Shown: piece after piece, positions 8,399 through 16,696 of the stretch
How the letters are laid out: every line of letters starts with the position of its first letter
How positions within the stretch are numbered: the stretch's first letter is position 1
NCBI RefSeq assembly: GCF_003205575.1
Contig: NZ_PYBW01000074.1
Location: forward strand, 1-53,816
Direction of reading: 5' to 3'
DNA length: 53,816 nt
From: Streptomyces tateyamensis
GTDB taxonomy: Bacteria; Actinomycetota; Actinomycetes; Streptomycetales; Streptomycetaceae
Notes under the pieces: generated by a model
Databases searched by the model: none
What the model saw: the letters and a program-made list of their open reading frames with translations, nothing else
What the model was told of the DNA's origin: nothing
Position numbers and translations under genes: made by a program

Positions 8399-8726
8399 GG
8401 TGCTCTTACCTCACCCGTCTCGTTGGGCTGTTGACCTGCGCAAACACCGTTCGGTTTCCTTCCGTGCCGGCGCCCGGGCGCGGCTGTCCTGGTGCCGCAT
8501 CCGCCACAGGGATGCGGCTCGGCAACGTCAGTGTTGCCCGTCAGCTGGCCATCCGACACTATCCGGTCCGTAGAACAAGGTCTCGACGGGCGGCCATGAT
8601 GGTGGATTCCGGAACCATACGGTCCGAAACGGCGGGGCGTTCGCGCGGGCACCGCGGCCGGGCGTGGCACGGTACCGTCGGGTGTTCGCCCCGATGCCAT
8701 GCCGACGCCAGCAAGGACCACCTCAC
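8399..8726. promoter_or_regulatory. Divergent intergenic region, trkA / TRAM methyltransferase
   Basis: 328 bp without a supported gene. It contains a hairpin GCCGCATCC-N7-GGATGCGGC (8494-8518), which would lie in the trkA leader, and TACCGT (8673-8678), a candidate -10 about 50 bp before the methyltransferase start. In M. tuberculosis this position holds an amino acid permease gene (Rv2690c). None is visible here. Confidence 0.55.
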
Positions 8727-10265
8727 GTGACTCGCAACACCCCGCCCCGTTCCTCCGGCCGGCCGCGCCCGAACGCCAAGGGCAGCAAGGTCGGTCAGGT
8801 CGCCAGGCCGCGTTGGTCGGCCCAGCCGGGCGAGGCGAAGGCAGCCGAGGCCCGGAGCCCGGAAACGAAGGCGGCCGCCCCCCGGAGCCCGCAGGCGAAG
8901 GCGGCTGCGCCCCGGGGCTCGCAGGCCAAGGCCGCCGCGCCCCGGGGTCCGGGCGGCGAGCCGCTGGTCGGCGAGCGCTACGAGGTCGAGATCGGCGCGG
9001 TGGCGCACGGCGGCGGCCACTGCGTGGCCCGGCACGAGGGCCGGGTGCTCTTCGTGCGGCACGCGCTGCCCGGCGAGCGGGTGGTGGTCGAGGTGACCGA
9101 GGGCACCACCAAGTCCCGGTTCCTGCGCGCGGACGCGGTCGAGGTGCTGTCCCCCGCCAAGGACCGGATCGAGCCGCCGTGCCGGTTCGCCGGCCCCGGC
9201 AAGTGCGGCGGCTGCGACTGGCAGCACGTCACGCCGGGCGGCCAGCGCAAGCTCAAGGCGGCGGTGCTGACCGAGCAGCTGGCCCAGCTGGCCGGCCTGA
9301 CCCCGGCGGAGGCCGGCTGGGACGGCAGCGTGGAGCCGGTGGGCGGCAAGCCGGCGCCCGGCCAGGTCCCTGCCTGGCGCACCCGGGTGCAGTACACGGT
9401 GGACCCCGAGAGCGGCCGGGTGGGCCTGCGCAAGCACCGCTCGCACGAGGTGCAGCTGGTCGACCGCTGCCTGATCGCCGCCGAGGGCATCACCGAGCTG
9501 GGCATCGAGTCCCGGGACTGGACCGGGCTGGCCTCGGTGGAGGCGATCGCCGCCACCGGCTCCTCGGACCGCCAGCTGGTGCTGCGCCCGCTGCCCGGCG
9601 AGCAGCTGCCGCTGGTCGAGCTGGACCGGCCGGTCTCGCTCACCCGGGTGGACCAGCAGGAGCTGTACCACCGGGTGCACGGGCGCAACTTCGTGCGCGA
9701 GCGGGCGGTCGAGCGGACCTGGCGGGTCAGCAACGGCGGCTTCTGGCAGATCCACCCCGAGGCGCCGGACACCCTGGTGGACGCGGTGCTGGCGGGCCTG
9801 GACCCGCAGTGGGGCGAGAACGCGCTGGACCTGTACTGCGGGGTGGGCCTGTTCGCCGGTGCGCTGGCCGAGCGGGTCGGCGAGGAGGGCGCAGTGCTGG
9901 GCATCGAGTCCGGCAAGCAGGCGGTGGCCGACGCCCGGCACAACCTGGCCGGGCTGGAGCAGGTGCGGATCGAGTGCGACAAGGTGGAGACGCTGCTGCC
10001 GCGCACCGGGATCACCGAGACCGACCTGATCGTGCTGGACCCGCCGCGGGCCGGCGCCGGGCGGGAGACGGTGCGTCACCTGGCGAGCCTGTCGGCCCGT
10101 CGGATCGCCTACGTGGCCTGCGACCCGGCGGCCCTCGCCCGGGACTTGGCCTTCTTCGCCGAGGGCGGCTACCGGCCCGTCTCGCTGCGGGCCTTCGACC
10201 TGTTCCCGATGACCCATCACTTCGAGTGTGTGGCCATCCTGGAGCCGGCCTTCGGCCGCAGCTGA
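8727..10265 (+). CDS. TRAM-domain 23S rRNA (uracil-C5)-methyltransferase, RumA/TrmA family
   Basis: A 512-aa SAM-dependent enzyme making m5U in RNA. The N-terminal 75 residues are a basic Ala/Pro/Lys-rich extension with repeats of AKAAAPRG. A TRAM RNA-binding domain follows (LVGERYEVEIGAVAHGGGHCVARHEGRVLFVRHALPGE). Cysteines in CRFAGPGKCGGC and VDRCLIA are placed as the four [4Fe-4S] ligands of RumA/RlmD. The Rossmann core has LDLYCGVGLF, the DPPRAG motif and the nucleophile region YVACDPAALARDL. GTG start with AAGGA 9 nt upstream; longer in-frame starts have no RBS. It could methylate rRNA or tRNA; the exact base is not predictable. Confidence 0.88.
   Translation: MTRNTPPRSSGRPRPNAKGSKVGQVARPRWSAQPGEAKAAEARSPETKAAAPRSPQAKAAAPRGSQAKAAAPRGPGGEPLVGERYEVEIGAVAHGGGHCVARHEGRVLFVRHALPGERVVVEVTEGTTKSRFLRADAVEVLSPAKDRIEPPCRFAGPGKCGGCDWQHVTPGGQRKLKAAVLTEQLAQLAGLTPAEAGWDGSVEPVGGKPAPGQVPAWRTRVQYTVDPESGRVGLRKHRSHEVQLVDRCLIAAEGITELGIESRDWTGLASVEAIAATGSSDRQLVLRPLPGEQLPLVELDRPVSLTRVDQQELYHRVHGRNFVRERAVERTWRVSNGGFWQIHPEAPDTLVDAVLAGLDPQWGENALDLYCGVGLFAGALAERVGEEGAVLGIESGKQAVADARHNLAGLEQVRIECDKVETLLPRTGITETDLIVLDPPRAGAGRETVRHLASLSARRIAYVACDPAALARDLAFFAEGGYRPVSLRAFDLFPMTHHFECVAILEPAFGRS
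8836..8955 (+). repeat. Imperfect repeats encoding the basic N-terminal extension
   Basis: Related units of about 24-30 bp (variants of GCGAAGGCGGC...CCCCGGGG) encode AKAAEARSPE, TKAAAPRSPQ, AKAAAPRGSQ and AKAAAPRGPG. They form the low-complexity Lys/Ala/Pro/Arg stretch before the TRAM domain. Confidence 0.7.
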
Positions 10266-10272
10266 CCCGCCC

Positions 10273-10947
10273 TCAGGCCGGCGCCCGGTCGTAGCGGTCC
10301 AGCACCAGCCGGGCCAGGTCGGCGTGGTCGCCCAGCGGTGCCGCGGTGAGGCAGCCGCCGCTGGCCGCGGCGCGGCGGGCGAAGAAGCCGGGGGCCAGCA
10401 GGTAGCTGGCCACCGCCACCCGGCGGTGGCCGGCGGCGCGCAGAGCCGCGACCGCCTCGGCCGGGGTGGGGGAGGCGGCGCACAGGTAGCCGGGGATGAC
10501 CGGGCGGGCCAGCTCGGCGCCGAGCAGCTCGGCCATCGCGGCGGCGGCCGCGTTGCCCGCCGGGTCGGTGGAGCCGGCCGCGGCCAGCACCACCGCGTCC
10601 GCTGCCGGGCCGGCCTCGGCCAGCCGCGCGCCCAGGGCCCGCGCCAGCAGCGGGTCCGGCCCGAGCGGGCCGGCGGTGCGCACCCGCAGGTGGCCGGCCG
10701 CCGCGGCCACGGCGGGCAGGTCCACCTGGAGGTGGAAGCCGGTCCCGAGCAGCAGCGGCACCAGCACCGCGCTGCCGCGCAGGCCGGCCAGCACTTCGGC
10801 GGGCGCCGGGTCGGCGTGGTCGAGGAAGGCCAGGTGGGCCCGCAGGCCCGGGCGCTGGGCCCGCACCTCGGCCAGCAGCCGCTGGTAGGCGGCCACCCCG
10901 GCGGCGTCCCGGGTGCCGTGCGCGATCGCGACCAGGGCGGCCGTCAC
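10273..10947 (-). CDS. Sirohydrochlorin chelatase (CbiX/SirB-like)
   Basis: A 224-aa class II chelatase that would insert Fe(II) or Co(II) into sirohydrochlorin. Beside nitrite reductase, siroheme supply is the likely job. The N-terminal half starts with the catalytic His motif VAIAHGTRD and continues to LVPLLLGTGFHLQVDLP. The second half is the duplicated half-domain (VVLAAAGSTD ... VASYLLAPGFFARR), as in fused two-repeat CbiX proteins. GTG start overlaps the upstream nnaR stop by 4 bp (GTGA). M. tuberculosis has the equivalent Rv0259c beside Rv0260c. Confidence 0.85.
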   Translation of the reverse strand: MTAALVAIAHGTRDAAGVAAYQRLLAEVRAQRPGLRAHLAFLDHADPAPAEVLAGLRGSAVLVPLLLGTGFHLQVDLPAVAAAAGHLRVRTAGPLGPDPLLARALGARLAEAGPAADAVVLAAAGSTDPAGNAAAAAMAELLGAELARPVIPGYLCAASPTPAEAVAALRAAGHRRVAVASYLLAPGFFARRAAASGGCLTAAPLGDHADLARLVLDRYDRAPA

Positions 10948-12071
10948 GCCGGCGCCAGCAGGCTGTAGCCGCGCTTGGGCACGGTGCGCACCAGGTGGGC
11001 GTGTTCGCCCAGCGCGCCGCGCAGCCGGGCGATCGCGGCCTCCACCGCGTGCTCGTCGGCCTGGGTGCCGATCCAGGCCCGGCGCAGCAGTTCGGCCCGG
11101 CTGAGCACGTGGCCGGGCTGCTCGGCCAGTACCCGCAGCACGGAGGCCAGCAGCGGGGGCAGCTGCACCGGTTCGGCGCCGTCGACCAGCACCGCGTTGC
11201 CCTGCAGCGTCACCAGGCTGGCCCCGACGCGCAGTTCGCGCCGGTTGCGCTGCGGCAGCACCTTCTCGATGGCGCGCACCATGGCGCCGAGGCGGCCGCG
11301 GTCCGGGCAGTGGGGGGTGATCCCGGCCTCCACCAGCGGCCGGGCGCAGACCGGGCCGACGCAGACCGGCAGCACCTGGCCGCGCAGCCCGGCCAGCACC
11401 TGGGCGCGCAGGTCGAGCTCGTCGGCGGTGGCGAGGAAGGCGGTGATCGCGGGGGCGCTGGTGAAGGTGAGCGCGTGCACCTCGCGGCGGGCGGTCTGCT
11501 CGACCAGTCGGCGCAGCGGGGCCGCGTCCTCGGGCGGGGCCCAGCGGTAGACCGGCACCGGGATCACCTCGGCGCCGCGCTCGCGCAGCGCGGCCGAGAA
11601 GCCGTCCAGCGGGGCGCCGTGCTCCTGCACGGCGATGCGTCTGCCCCGCAGGTCGCGGGCGAGCAGCCAGCCGAGCAACTCGTCGGTGGCCTCGGTGGCG
11701 GGCGACCAGGTCTCGCTCAGTCCGCCGGCCCGCACCGCGCCGGTGGCCTTGGGGCCGCGGGTGAGCACCACCGCACCGGCGCACACCTCGGCCAGCCGCG
11801 CGCCGTGGCCCCAGCCGTCGGCGGCGCTCAGCCAGCCGCGCCAGCCGACCCCGGTGGTGGCCACCACGTAGTCCAGGGGGGCCCGCAGGCACTGCTCGGT
11901 GGCCCGGCGCAGCGCCTCGTCGTCCTCCAGCGGCATGATCCGCAGGGCGGGGGCCTCGACCACCCTGGCGCCGCGCCGGCGCAGCAGCGCGACGAGCTCC
12001 TCGCGGCGGCGCGCGGCGGTCACGCCGATGGTGTAGCCGACCAAGGGGTTCGAAGGCTGAAGCGCAGTCAT
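10944..12071 (-). CDS. nnaR: NnaR-type regulator: uroporphyrinogen-III synthase-like domain plus winged helix
   Basis: A 375-aa fusion. Residues about 10-260 are HemD-like (GYTIGVTAARRREELVALLRRRGARVVEAP ... FTSAPAITAFLATADE ... CVGPVCARPLVEAGI). Residues about 290-370 are an OmpR-type winged helix (LLASVLRVLAEQPGHVLSRAELLRRAWI ... HAVEAAIARLRGALG ... VRTVPKRGYSLL). This architecture beside nirBD is that of NnaR, the nitrate/nitrite assimilation regulator described in Streptomyces coelicolor and Mycobacterium smegmatis, and of Rv0260c. It probably works with GlnR on the divergent nirB promoter. ATG 12071 was chosen; a GTG at 12113 would add 14 residues. Whether the HemD domain is enzymatic or only senses a ligand is not visible. 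Confidence 0.85.
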   Translation of the reverse strand: MTALQPSNPLVGYTIGVTAARRREELVALLRRRGARVVEAPALRIMPLEDDEALRRATEQCLRAPLDYVVATTGVGWRGWLSAADGWGHGARLAEVCAGAVVLTRGPKATGAVRAGGLSETWSPATEATDELLGWLLARDLRGRRIAVQEHGAPLDGFSAALRERGAEVIPVPVYRWAPPEDAAPLRRLVEQTARREVHALTFTSAPAITAFLATADELDLRAQVLAGLRGQVLPVCVGPVCARPLVEAGITPHCPDRGRLGAMVRAIEKVLPQRNRRELRVGASLVTLQGNAVLVDGAEPVQLPPLLASVLRVLAEQPGHVLSRAELLRRAWIGTQADEHAVEAAIARLRGALGEHAHLVRTVPKRGYSLLAPA

Positions 12072-12119
12072 GCCGTGAGGCTCGGGCAGCACTGTTTCGC
12101 GCCCGTTGCGCACTGGTCA

Positions 12120-12312
12120 CGTGCCGGTAAGCGCCCGGCGGCCCGCCGTTACGGGAGATTTCCTGGCGGTCACCCTGACCGGCCCCGCGGGTGAGCGGAA
12201 CGTGCCGTCGGCGCAACAGGGGTGACCCGGCGGTGAAACAGCCCGCCGTCAGGCTCGGTGGCCAGCGGGACGACCTGCCGCCCCTGTTCACCACCACCCG
12301 AGGAGCTCGCTT
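12120..12312. promoter_or_regulatory. nnaR-nirB divergent regulatory region with a possible GlnR box
   Basis: Contains GTTAC (12148-12152) and GTCAC (12169-12173) 21 bp apart, close to the 22-bp periodicity of GTnAC half-sites in GlnR boxes, with TTTCC between them. A further GTGAC-N8-GAAAC occurs near 12222. The GAAAC half-sites are poor, so this is a weak match. NnaR sites would also be expected here. RBS AGGAG precedes nirB. Confidence 0.35.
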
Positions 12313-14871
12313 GTGAGCGTCAAAGACCTGGTCCTGGTCGGCCACGGCATGGTCGGACAGCGGTTCCTGGAGGCCCTGTTCGAGCAGTCGGCCGACGAGG
12401 GGGAGCACCGCTGGCGGGTCACCGTGCTCGCCGAGGAGCCCCGCCCGGCCTACGACCGGGTGCACCTGACCTCCTGGTTCTCCGGCACCTCCGCCGAGGA
12501 ACTCTCCCTCTGCCCGCCCGGTTTCCTGGCCGAGCACGGCATCGAGCTGCGCCTGGGCGAGCCGGCGGTGGCCATCGACCGGGCCGCGCGCACCGTGACC
12601 TGCGCGAGCGGCGCCGAACTGCGCTACGACGCGCTGGTGCTGGCCACCGGCTCGTACCCGTTCGTGCCGCCGGTGCCGGGGCACGACGCGGCGGGCTGCT
12701 TCGTCTACCGGACCATCGAGGACCTGGAGGCGATCAGCGCCGCGGCGGCCGGGGCCGGGGTCGGCGCGGTGGTCGGCGGCGGGCTGCTCGGCCTGGAGGC
12801 GGCCGGCGCGCTGACGGCGATGGGACTGCAGACCCACGTGGTGGAGTTCGCGCCGCGGCTGATGGCCCTTCAGGTGGACGACGGGGGCGGCGCGCTGCTC
12901 CGCCGCAAGATAGAGGACCTGGGCGTGCGGGTGCACACCGGCGCCGGCACCCAGCGGATCGAGGCCCACCCGGACGGCCGGGTCCGCTCGATGGCGCTCT
13001 CCGACGGCTCCGAGCTCGACGTGGACGTGGTGGTCTTCTCCGCCGGGGTGCGCCCGCGCGACCAGCTGGCCCGGGACTGCGGCCTCACGGTGGGCGAGCG
13101 CGGCGGCATCGCGGTGGACGAGCGGTGCCGCACCTCCGACGAGCACATCTGGGCGATCGGCGAGTGCGCGCTGGCGGTGGACGGCCGGGTCTACGGCCTG
13201 GTGGCCCCCGGGTACGCGATGGCCGAAGCGGCGGCCCGCGACCTGCTCGGCGCGGCCGGACAGTTCACCGGCGCGGACACCTCCACCAAGCTCAAGCTGC
13301 TGGGCGTGGACGTGGCCAGCTTCGGCGACGCGCTCGGCAGCACCCCGGGCGCGCTGGAGGTGCTCTACGCGGACAGCCGGGCCGGGGTCTACAAGAAACT
13401 GGTGGTCAGCGAGGACGGCTGCCTGCTGGGCGGGGTGCTGGTCGGCGAGGTGGACTCCTACGCCACGCTGCGCCCGCTGGCGCTGAGCCGGACCAAGCTG
13501 CCGATGCCGCCCGAGCAACTGCTGGTCCCGGCCGGTCCGAACAGCCACGGCCCGCTGGTGCTGCCCGACGAGGCAGTGGTCTGCTCCTGTCACAACGTCA
13601 CCAAGGGCACCATCCGCGCGGCGGTCGCCGAGCAGGGCCTGCACACCGTCCCCGAGGTGAAGAAGTGCACCAAGGCCGGCAGCGGCTGCGGCAGCTGCGT
13701 CAAGCTGCTGGGCACCATCGTGGCCGAGGAGCTGGCGGCCGGCGGCATCGCGGTGGACCGCGGGCTGTGCGAGCACTTCGCGCACACCCGGGCCGAGCTG
13801 TACGAGATCGTCCGGGTCAAGGGGATCGCCGGCTTCTCCCGGCTGATCGACGAGCACGGCACCGGCGAGGGCTGCGAGGTCTGCAAGCCGGCCGTCGCCT
13901 CGATCCTGGCCAGCCTGGGCAACGGGCACGTGTTGGACGGCGAGCAGGCCGCGCTGCAGGACACCAACGACCACTTCCTGGCCAACCTGCAGCGCAACGG
14001 CTCCTACTCGGTGGTGCCCCGGGTGCCGGGCGGCGAGATCACCGCCGAGGGCCTGATCACCATCGGCGAGATCGCCCGCGACTACGGCCTGTACACCAAG
14101 ATCACCGGAGGCCAGCGGATCGACCTGTTCGGTGCCAGCGTGGACCAGCTGCCCGGTATCTGGCGCCGCCTGGTGGAGGCCGGCTTCGAGTCCGGGCACG
14201 CCTACGGCAAGGCGCTGCGCACCGTGAAGTCCTGCGTCGGACAGACCTGGTGCCGCTACGGGGTGCAGGACTCGGTGGGGCTGGCGATCGAGCTGGAGCT
14301 GCGCTACCGCGGTCTGCGGGCCCCGCACAAGCTCAAGTCCGCGGTCTCCGGCTGCGCCCGCGAGTGCGCCGAGGCGCAGAGCAAGGACTTCGGCGTGATC
14401 GCCACCGCCGAGGGCTGGAACCTCTACGTCGGCGGCAACGGCGGCATGACGCCCCGTCACGCCGACCTGCTGGCCGCCGACCTGGACCGCGAGACGCTGA
14501 TCCGCACCATCGACCGGTTCCTGATGTTCTACATCCGCACCGCGGACCGGCTGGAGCGCACCGCGCCCTGGCTGGACCGGCTGGAGGGCGGCCTGGACCA
14601 CCTGCGGGCGGTGGTGATGGACGACTCGCTCGGAATCTGTTCCGAGCTGGACGAGTTGATGGCCCGCCATGTGGAGACGTACGAGGACGAGTGGGCGGCC
14701 ACCCTGGCCGACCCCGACCGGGTGCGCAGGTTCGTCTCCTTCGCCAACGCGCCCGGTACCCCCGACCCGACGGTCCGCTTCGTTCCCGAGCGCGACCAGA
14801 TCCGCCCTGCCCGGCCCGACGAGGACGGTCGCGTCCTGTTCGGCCCCAACCTGGAGGTGCGTAGCCGATGA
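12313..14871 (+). CDS. nirB: Assimilatory nitrite reductase (NADH), large subunit
   Basis: An 852-aa cytoplasmic enzyme reducing nitrite to ammonium with six electrons from NAD(P)H. FAD-binding VGHGMVGQRF (about 8-17) and NAD-binding VVGGGLLGLEAA (about 150) form the reductase half. A BFD-type [2Fe-2S] site follows (C424-x-C426 ... C459-x2-C462), then a second BFD-like segment (C521-x2-C524). The siroheme/[4Fe-4S] ligands are C641-x5-C647 and C681-x3-C685 (CVGQTWC, CARECAEAQ). Full length with all cofactor residues. GTG start with AGGAG upstream. It overlaps nirD by ATGA and heads the nirB-nirD-narK operon. Confidence 0.96.
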   Translation: MSVKDLVLVGHGMVGQRFLEALFEQSADEGEHRWRVTVLAEEPRPAYDRVHLTSWFSGTSAEELSLCPPGFLAEHGIELRLGEPAVAIDRAARTVTCASGAELRYDALVLATGSYPFVPPVPGHDAAGCFVYRTIEDLEAISAAAAGAGVGAVVGGGLLGLEAAGALTAMGLQTHVVEFAPRLMALQVDDGGGALLRRKIEDLGVRVHTGAGTQRIEAHPDGRVRSMALSDGSELDVDVVVFSAGVRPRDQLARDCGLTVGERGGIAVDERCRTSDEHIWAIGECALAVDGRVYGLVAPGYAMAEAAARDLLGAAGQFTGADTSTKLKLLGVDVASFGDALGSTPGALEVLYADSRAGVYKKLVVSEDGCLLGGVLVGEVDSYATLRPLALSRTKLPMPPEQLLVPAGPNSHGPLVLPDEAVVCSCHNVTKGTIRAAVAEQGLHTVPEVKKCTKAGSGCGSCVKLLGTIVAEELAAGGIAVDRGLCEHFAHTRAELYEIVRVKGIAGFSRLIDEHGTGEGCEVCKPAVASILASLGNGHVLDGEQAALQDTNDHFLANLQRNGSYSVVPRVPGGEITAEGLITIGEIARDYGLYTKITGGQRIDLFGASVDQLPGIWRRLVEAGFESGHAYGKALRTVKSCVGQTWCRYGVQDSVGLAIELELRYRGLRAPHKLKSAVSGCARECAEAQSKDFGVIATAEGWNLYVGGNGGMTPRHADLLAADLDRETLIRTIDRFLMFYIRTADRLERTAPWLDRLEGGLDHLRAVVMDDSLGICSELDELMARHVETYEDEWAATLADPDRVRRFVSFANAPGTPDPTVRFVPERDQIRPARPDEDGRVLFGPNLEVRSR

Positions 14872-15236
14872 CCGCGGTGGAGATCGATGACGGACAGGGC
14901 TGGCGGCCGGTCTGCGAGCTCGACGACCTGATCGTCGGGCGCGGGGTGGCCGTGCTGCTGCCCGACGGTACCCAGGCGGCGGTGTTCCGCACCCGCGGCG
15001 ACGAGCTGTTCGCGCTGGACAACCGGGACCCGTTCAGCGGCGCCTACGTGATGTCCCGCGGCCTGACCGGCAGCCGGGGCGGGGTTCCGGTGGTGGTCTC
15101 GCCGATGCTCAAGCAGGCCTTCGACCTGCGCACCGGGCAGTGCCTGGACGAGGAGAGCGCACCCGACGGCTCCCCGGCCGCCCTGCGCACCTGGCCGGTG
15201 CGGGCGGCCCAGGACGCCCTGGCGGTGGCCGGATGA
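14868..15236 (+). CDS. nirD: Nitrite reductase small subunit
   Basis: A 122-aa Rieske-fold partner of NirB (VCELDDLIVGRGVAVLLPDGTQAAVFRTRGDELFALDNRDPFSGAYVMSRG). The Cys/His cluster ligands of true Rieske proteins are absent, as is normal for NirD, so its role is structural or regulatory. Start and stop both overlap neighbours by ATGA, showing tight translational coupling with nirB and narK. Confidence 0.95.
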   Translation: MTAVEIDDGQGWRPVCELDDLIVGRGVAVLLPDGTQAAVFRTRGDELFALDNRDPFSGAYVMSRGLTGSRGGVPVVVSPMLKQAFDLRTGQCLDEESAPDGSPAALRTWPVRAAQDALAVAG

Positions 15237-16597
15237 GCGCCGCCGTGACCACCCCCGCCCCCACCACCGCCCGCCAGGGGCGCCGGATCGAGCTGTGGCA
15301 GCCCGAGGACACCGTGTTCTGGGAGCAGGCCGGGGCCCGGATCGCCCGGCGCAACCTGGTCTACTCGGTGCTCTCCGAGCACATCGGCTTCTCGGTCTGG
15401 AGCCTGTGGTCGGTGCTGGTGCTCTTCCTCGGCCCGAAGTACCACATCGACGCGGCCGGGAAGTTCACCCTCACCGCGCTGCCTACCGCGCTCGGCGCGG
15501 TGCTGCGGATCCCGTACACCTTCGCGGTGGCCCGGTTCGGCGGGCGCAACTGGACGGTGTTCAGCGCGCTGCTGCTGCTGGTGCCCACCGTGCTGGCCGG
15601 GGTGGTGCTGGAACCCGGGGTCTCGTACGGGACGCTGCTGCTGGTGGCCTGCCTGGCCGGGGTCGGCGGCGGCAACTTCGCCTCCTCGATGGCCAACATC
15701 AACGCCTTCTACCCGCAGCGGCTCAAGGGCTGGGCGCTGGGCGTGAACGCCGGCGGCGGCAATCTCGGGGTCCCGGCGGTGCAACTGCTCGGCCTGCTGG
15801 TGCTGGCCACCGCAGGTGCCGCCCACCCGCGGCTGGTGCCGCTGGTCTACCTGCCGCTGATCGTGCTGGCGGCGCTCGGCGCGGCGCTGCGGATGGACAA
15901 CCTGGCGGCGCTGCGCAACGACCGCGGGGCGCTGCGGGAGGTGGCCCGGGAGCCGCACGCCTGGGCGGTCTCGGTGCTCTACATCGGCACCTTCGGCTCG
16001 TTCATCGGGTTCGGCTTCGCCTTCGGACAGGTCCTGCAGGTGCAGTTCCACCAGCAGTTCGACACCGCGGTGAAGGCCTCCTACCTGACCTTCCTCGGTC
16101 CGCTGCTGGGCTCGCTGATCCGCCCGGTCGGCGGGCTGCTGGCCGACCGGTTCGGCGGGGCGCGGGTGACCTTCTACACCTTCGCGGCGATGGCGGCGGG
16201 GGCCGGCGCGGTGCTGCTGGCCTCCCGGCAGCACTCGCTGGGCCTGTTCCTGGCCGGGTTCACCGCGCTCTTCGTGCTCAGCGGGCTCGGCAACGGCTCG
16301 ACCTACAAGATGATCCCGGCGATCTTCCGGGCCGAGGCGGTCACGGCGGTGGCCGGCGGTGCGGACCCGGAGCTGGCCGAGCGGACGGCCCGGCGGCGCA
16401 GTACCGCGCTGATCGGCCTGGCGGGTGCGATCGGCGCCTTCGGCGGGGTGCTGGTCAACCTGGCTTTCCGGCAGTCGTTCCTGAGCTCGCACAACGGTGA
16501 CGGCGCGTACCTGGCCTTCGTCGGCTACTACGCCCTCTGCCTGCTGCTGACCTGGGCGGTCTACCTGCGGCGGGGGGCGGCGGCCAGCGGGGTGTGA
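15233..16597 (+). CDS. narK: Nitrate/nitrite transporter, NarK family (MFS)
   Basis: A 454-aa, 12-segment major facilitator protein. The nitrate-signature region GVGGGNFASSMANINAFYPQ (about 140-160) and a second Gly-rich stretch GLGNGSTYKMIPAIF (about 350) are the NNP-family motifs. The N-terminus WQPEDTVFWEQAGARIARRNL is typical of NarK. Coupled to nirD by ATGA. It probably brings nitrate or nitrite into the cell for NirBD; no nitrate reductase gene is in the window, so nitrite import or export is equally possible. Confidence 0.93.
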   Translation: MSAAVTTPAPTTARQGRRIELWQPEDTVFWEQAGARIARRNLVYSVLSEHIGFSVWSLWSVLVLFLGPKYHIDAAGKFTLTALPTALGAVLRIPYTFAVARFGGRNWTVFSALLLLVPTVLAGVVLEPGVSYGTLLLVACLAGVGGGNFASSMANINAFYPQRLKGWALGVNAGGGNLGVPAVQLLGLLVLATAGAAHPRLVPLVYLPLIVLAALGAALRMDNLAALRNDRGALREVAREPHAWAVSVLYIGTFGSFIGFGFAFGQVLQVQFHQQFDTAVKASYLTFLGPLLGSLIRPVGGLLADRFGGARVTFYTFAAMAAGAGAVLLASRQHSLGLFLAGFTALFVLSGLGNGSTYKMIPAIFRAEAVTAVAGGADPELAERTARRRSTALIGLAGAIGAFGGVLVNLAFRQSFLSSHNGDGAYLAFVGYYALCLLLTWAVYLRRGAAASGV

Positions 16598-16622
16598 CGC
16601 TCTGTCGATCTCCTGGTGAACG

Positions 16623-16660
16623 GGGCGCGAACGAGGGGCAATGCGCCCCCGTTCGCGCCC
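16623..16660 (+). terminator. Terminator of nirB-nirD-narK
   Basis: An 11-bp perfect outer stem GGGCGCGAACG / CGTTCGCGCCC, a one-base bulge, then GGGG/CCCC closing a 7-nt loop. It lies 26 nt after the narK stop and is followed by TTGT. Confidence 0.85.
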
Positions 16661-16696
16661 TTGTCGCGCTAGCGTCATCGCGCTAGCTTCGACTCC
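16661..16696 (+). promoter_or_regulatory. Promoter with duplicated element before the RHH/Fic-like pair
   Basis: TTGTCG (16661-16666) and TAGCTT (16684-16689) are 17 bp apart, and TAGCTT ends 7 nt before the ATG at 16697: a leaderless promoter. TCGCGCTAGC occurs twice (16664-16673, 16678-16687), 14 bp apart, each copy holding the palindrome GCTAGC. The duplication overlaps the promoter, so self-repression by the ribbon-helix-helix protein is plausible but not shown. Confidence 0.6.

Noticed and set aside
8494..8518. c-di-AMP (ydaO) riboswitch before trkA
   Set aside because: Only one simple hairpin is seen; the conserved ydaO core could not be recognised.
10273..14670. A 1465-residue minus-strand open frame
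   Set aside because: Only the part 10273-10947 is a real gene (chelatase). The rest is antisense to nirB and to nnaR in another frame, with Arg/Gly/Ala-rich sequence typical of GC-rich shadow frames.
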